From: Sporomusa termitida
GTDB taxonomy: Bacteria; Bacillota; Negativicutes; Sporomusales; Sporomusaceae
Assembly (NCBI RefSeq): GCF_007641255.1
Contig: NZ_CP036259.1
Coordinates: 2,976,001 to 3,040,000, forward strand
Direction: 5' to 3'
DNA length: 64,000 bases
Shown: in pieces, positions 62,879-64,000 of the stretch
Numbering within the stretch: position 1 is the first letter of the stretch
Layout: the number at the start of each line of letters is the position of its first letter
Position numbers and translations under genes: made by a program
Notes under the pieces: model-generated
The model's database searches: none
Told to the model about the DNA's origin: nothing
What the model saw: the letters and a program-made list of their open reading frames with translations, nothing else

Positions 62879-63136
62879 ACGACTTATTTCGATTTAACTT
62901 ATCACTATTTAGAATATGTTAGTTAGTGTTGAAAGTAAAAACAAAGACCATCTAATGAAAGTCAAGCCCTAAATCTTATTTTTTACTCTAAAAACAGGCA
63001 TAACAAGCAGACTATCCCTATATAGTGAGCTTTAATAAGGGGTAGCCTAGGAATATTCCAAGTTTTTCGTAGTGTTAAGCCGCTTTCGATAACCGACCCT
63101 AATATATTTGAATCTGCGGTGTTCTATTACATCGCA
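62879..63136. other. AT-rich intergenic region without genes
   Basis: 258 bp between the corrinoid operon promoter and the DUF401 gene. I see no open frame with a start, no clear terminator for the DUF401 gene and no known RNA motif. The sequence is strongly AT-rich compared with its neighbours. Confidence 0.5.
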
Positions 63137-64000
63137 TTAAACAGTTGCTTTGATTGTCAGAACCAACAGCAGGAAAAGAGACAGCATGACAATACTTCGC
63201 TGGGATCTCAAAAAATCGGCTTTAAAGTAATCCAGGGTTACCAAGAGGCATAAGTGGGCCGGCGAGAGCATATGTCCAACAAAACTGGCAATATAGGCAA
63301 TGACAGCTACAGAAACGTTTTGGCTCGCAACGGCGGCAACAAGGGGAAAAGCAATGGCCACAGCCCCTTGTGAGGAACCGGTAAGTAAACCGGCCGTAAA
63401 ACCGACGATACTGATAACCATCACTACAGGCACACCGGATTGTTGCAGAATCGCTGCCACTTCGCCGATAATTCCGGTCGCTGTCAGTACATATTGAAAA
63501 AATAAGATACCGGTTACTCCCCAGAGCAATTTATAGGCAAAAGCATGTTTTAGCATACCGGTTATATTCGCCAAAGGTAAGCGGAGTACCACCGTCATAG
63601 CGGCAACTACCAGAAACATAGCTATTGCCGGACTCAGCTTAAAGCCAATCACCATGATTAAATTGGCAATAATCGGACCACCTGCCAGCAATAAATAACG
63701 ATAACTATGTGCTTGCTCCAGCGGGCTCTCCATTGAATTTGCACTTACCCGACTTTCCAGCGGGTAAATGTAGTAAAACCAGCCAATGAACAGCCATAAA
63801 CCGGTAACCCAAAGCATATTGGCGATAAGGTTTCCCAACGGCACATTGGCAATATTACTTGCCAACAATAATGCTGGTATAATCGGATTGGTACATTCCC
63901 ACGAATGCCGGAACCAATAATTAATGGCTGTTTTTCGTTCCTGTGAAAGCGAGTACGGCTTCCCGGCCGCTTCCACCAGCGGCGCAGAAAAAATAGCACC
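63137..64000 (-). CDS. DUF401 family membrane protein (5' part beyond window edge)
   Basis: The frame is open to the window edge; residues GAIFSAPLVEAAGKPY show the coding continues upstream of an internal GTG at 63976. At least 288 residues with nine or so hydrophobic segments. NYWFRHSWECTNPIIPALLLAS and GFTAGLLTGSSQGAVAIAFPLVAA fit the DUF401 transporter-like family. The latter resembles the helical-hairpin regions of ion-transporter superfamily carriers. Substrate unknown; carriage of an organic acid for the neighbouring operon is possible. Confidence 0.8.
   Translation of the reverse strand, partial: GAIFSAPLVEAAGKPYSLSQERKTAINYWFRHSWECTNPIIPALLLASNIANVPLGNLIANMLWVTGLWLFIGWFYYIYPLESRVSANSMESPLEQAHSYRYLLLAGGPIIANLIMVIGFKLSPAIAMFLVVAAMTVVLRLPLANITGMLKHAFAYKLLWGVTGILFFQYVLTATGIIGEVAAILQQSGVPVVMVISIVGFTAGLLTGSSQGAVAIAFPLVAAVASQNVSVAVIAYIASFVGHMLSPAHLCLLVTLDYFKADFLRSQRSIVMLSLFLLLVLTIKATV

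Overview
The window looks like chromosome from a spore-forming, outer-membrane-bearing Firmicute of the Negativicutes, most like the Sporomusa/Pelosinus group. Four things point there. The left edge carries an S-layer-homology porin. There is a TolC-RND-adaptor efflux system, which needs an outer membrane. There is a complete GerA-type spore germinant receptor operon. There are also two sets of corrinoid/methyltransferase genes of the kind used by acetogens. The genus is an inference; no rRNA gene is present.

Layout. 0-8 kb: SLH porin (cut by the window edge); an operon of two uroporphyrinogen-decarboxylase-fold (UroD-fold) methyltransferase-like proteins flanking an MFS transporter, divergent from a LysR regulator; then a GntR regulator-corrinoid protein-DUF1638 operon. 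8-9.1 kb: lrgAB. 9.3-18.9 kb: histidine biosynthesis, hisGDCBHAF-IE, with a separate yerC-hisZ-HD-domain operon and a D-2-hydroxyacid dehydrogenase between them. A perfect palindrome covers the -10 box of hisG. 19-20.2 kb: a SAM-I riboswitch in front of an orphan metQ. 20.2-20.9 kb: a gene-poor stretch with palindromic repeats and an IS110-family transposase remnant. 21-28.3 kb: tetR, DUF456, purD, ydcF-like, glnS and a chemotaxis receptor. 28.6-33 kb: gerKA-KB-KC plus a 54-residue two-helix protein. 33-38.5 kb: secreted class 3 lipase, FG-GAP-like protein, two-component system, DUF881 protein. 38.6-42.1 kb: heterodimeric ABC exporter. 42.3-44.9 kb: PEP synthase/rifampicin phosphotransferase family gene broken by a frameshift.

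45.1-55.8 kb is a copper/silver island in two transcription units. One is tolC-cusB-cusA followed by three small envelope genes (lipoprotein, NlpC/P60 hydrolase, Met-rich exported protein). The other is csoR-copA-copZ with a clear CsoR-type operator. Upstream of tolC lie four (A/T)TGAA boxes at exact 11-bp spacing, the signature of an OmpR-family response regulator site.

55.9-62.9 kb reads as one candidate operon from a good promoter (62878-62850) to a strong terminator (55926-55872): corrinoid protein, methyltetrahydrofolate-type methyltransferase, UroD-fold protein, ACS-family MFS transporter, LarA-family racemase, malic enzyme. This combination is the most interesting system in the window. 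It suggests import of a methylated hydroxy-acid-like compound, demethylation into the Wood-Ljungdahl pathway, and channelling of the remainder through a 2-hydroxyacid racemase and malic enzyme. A DUF401 membrane protein is cut by the right edge.
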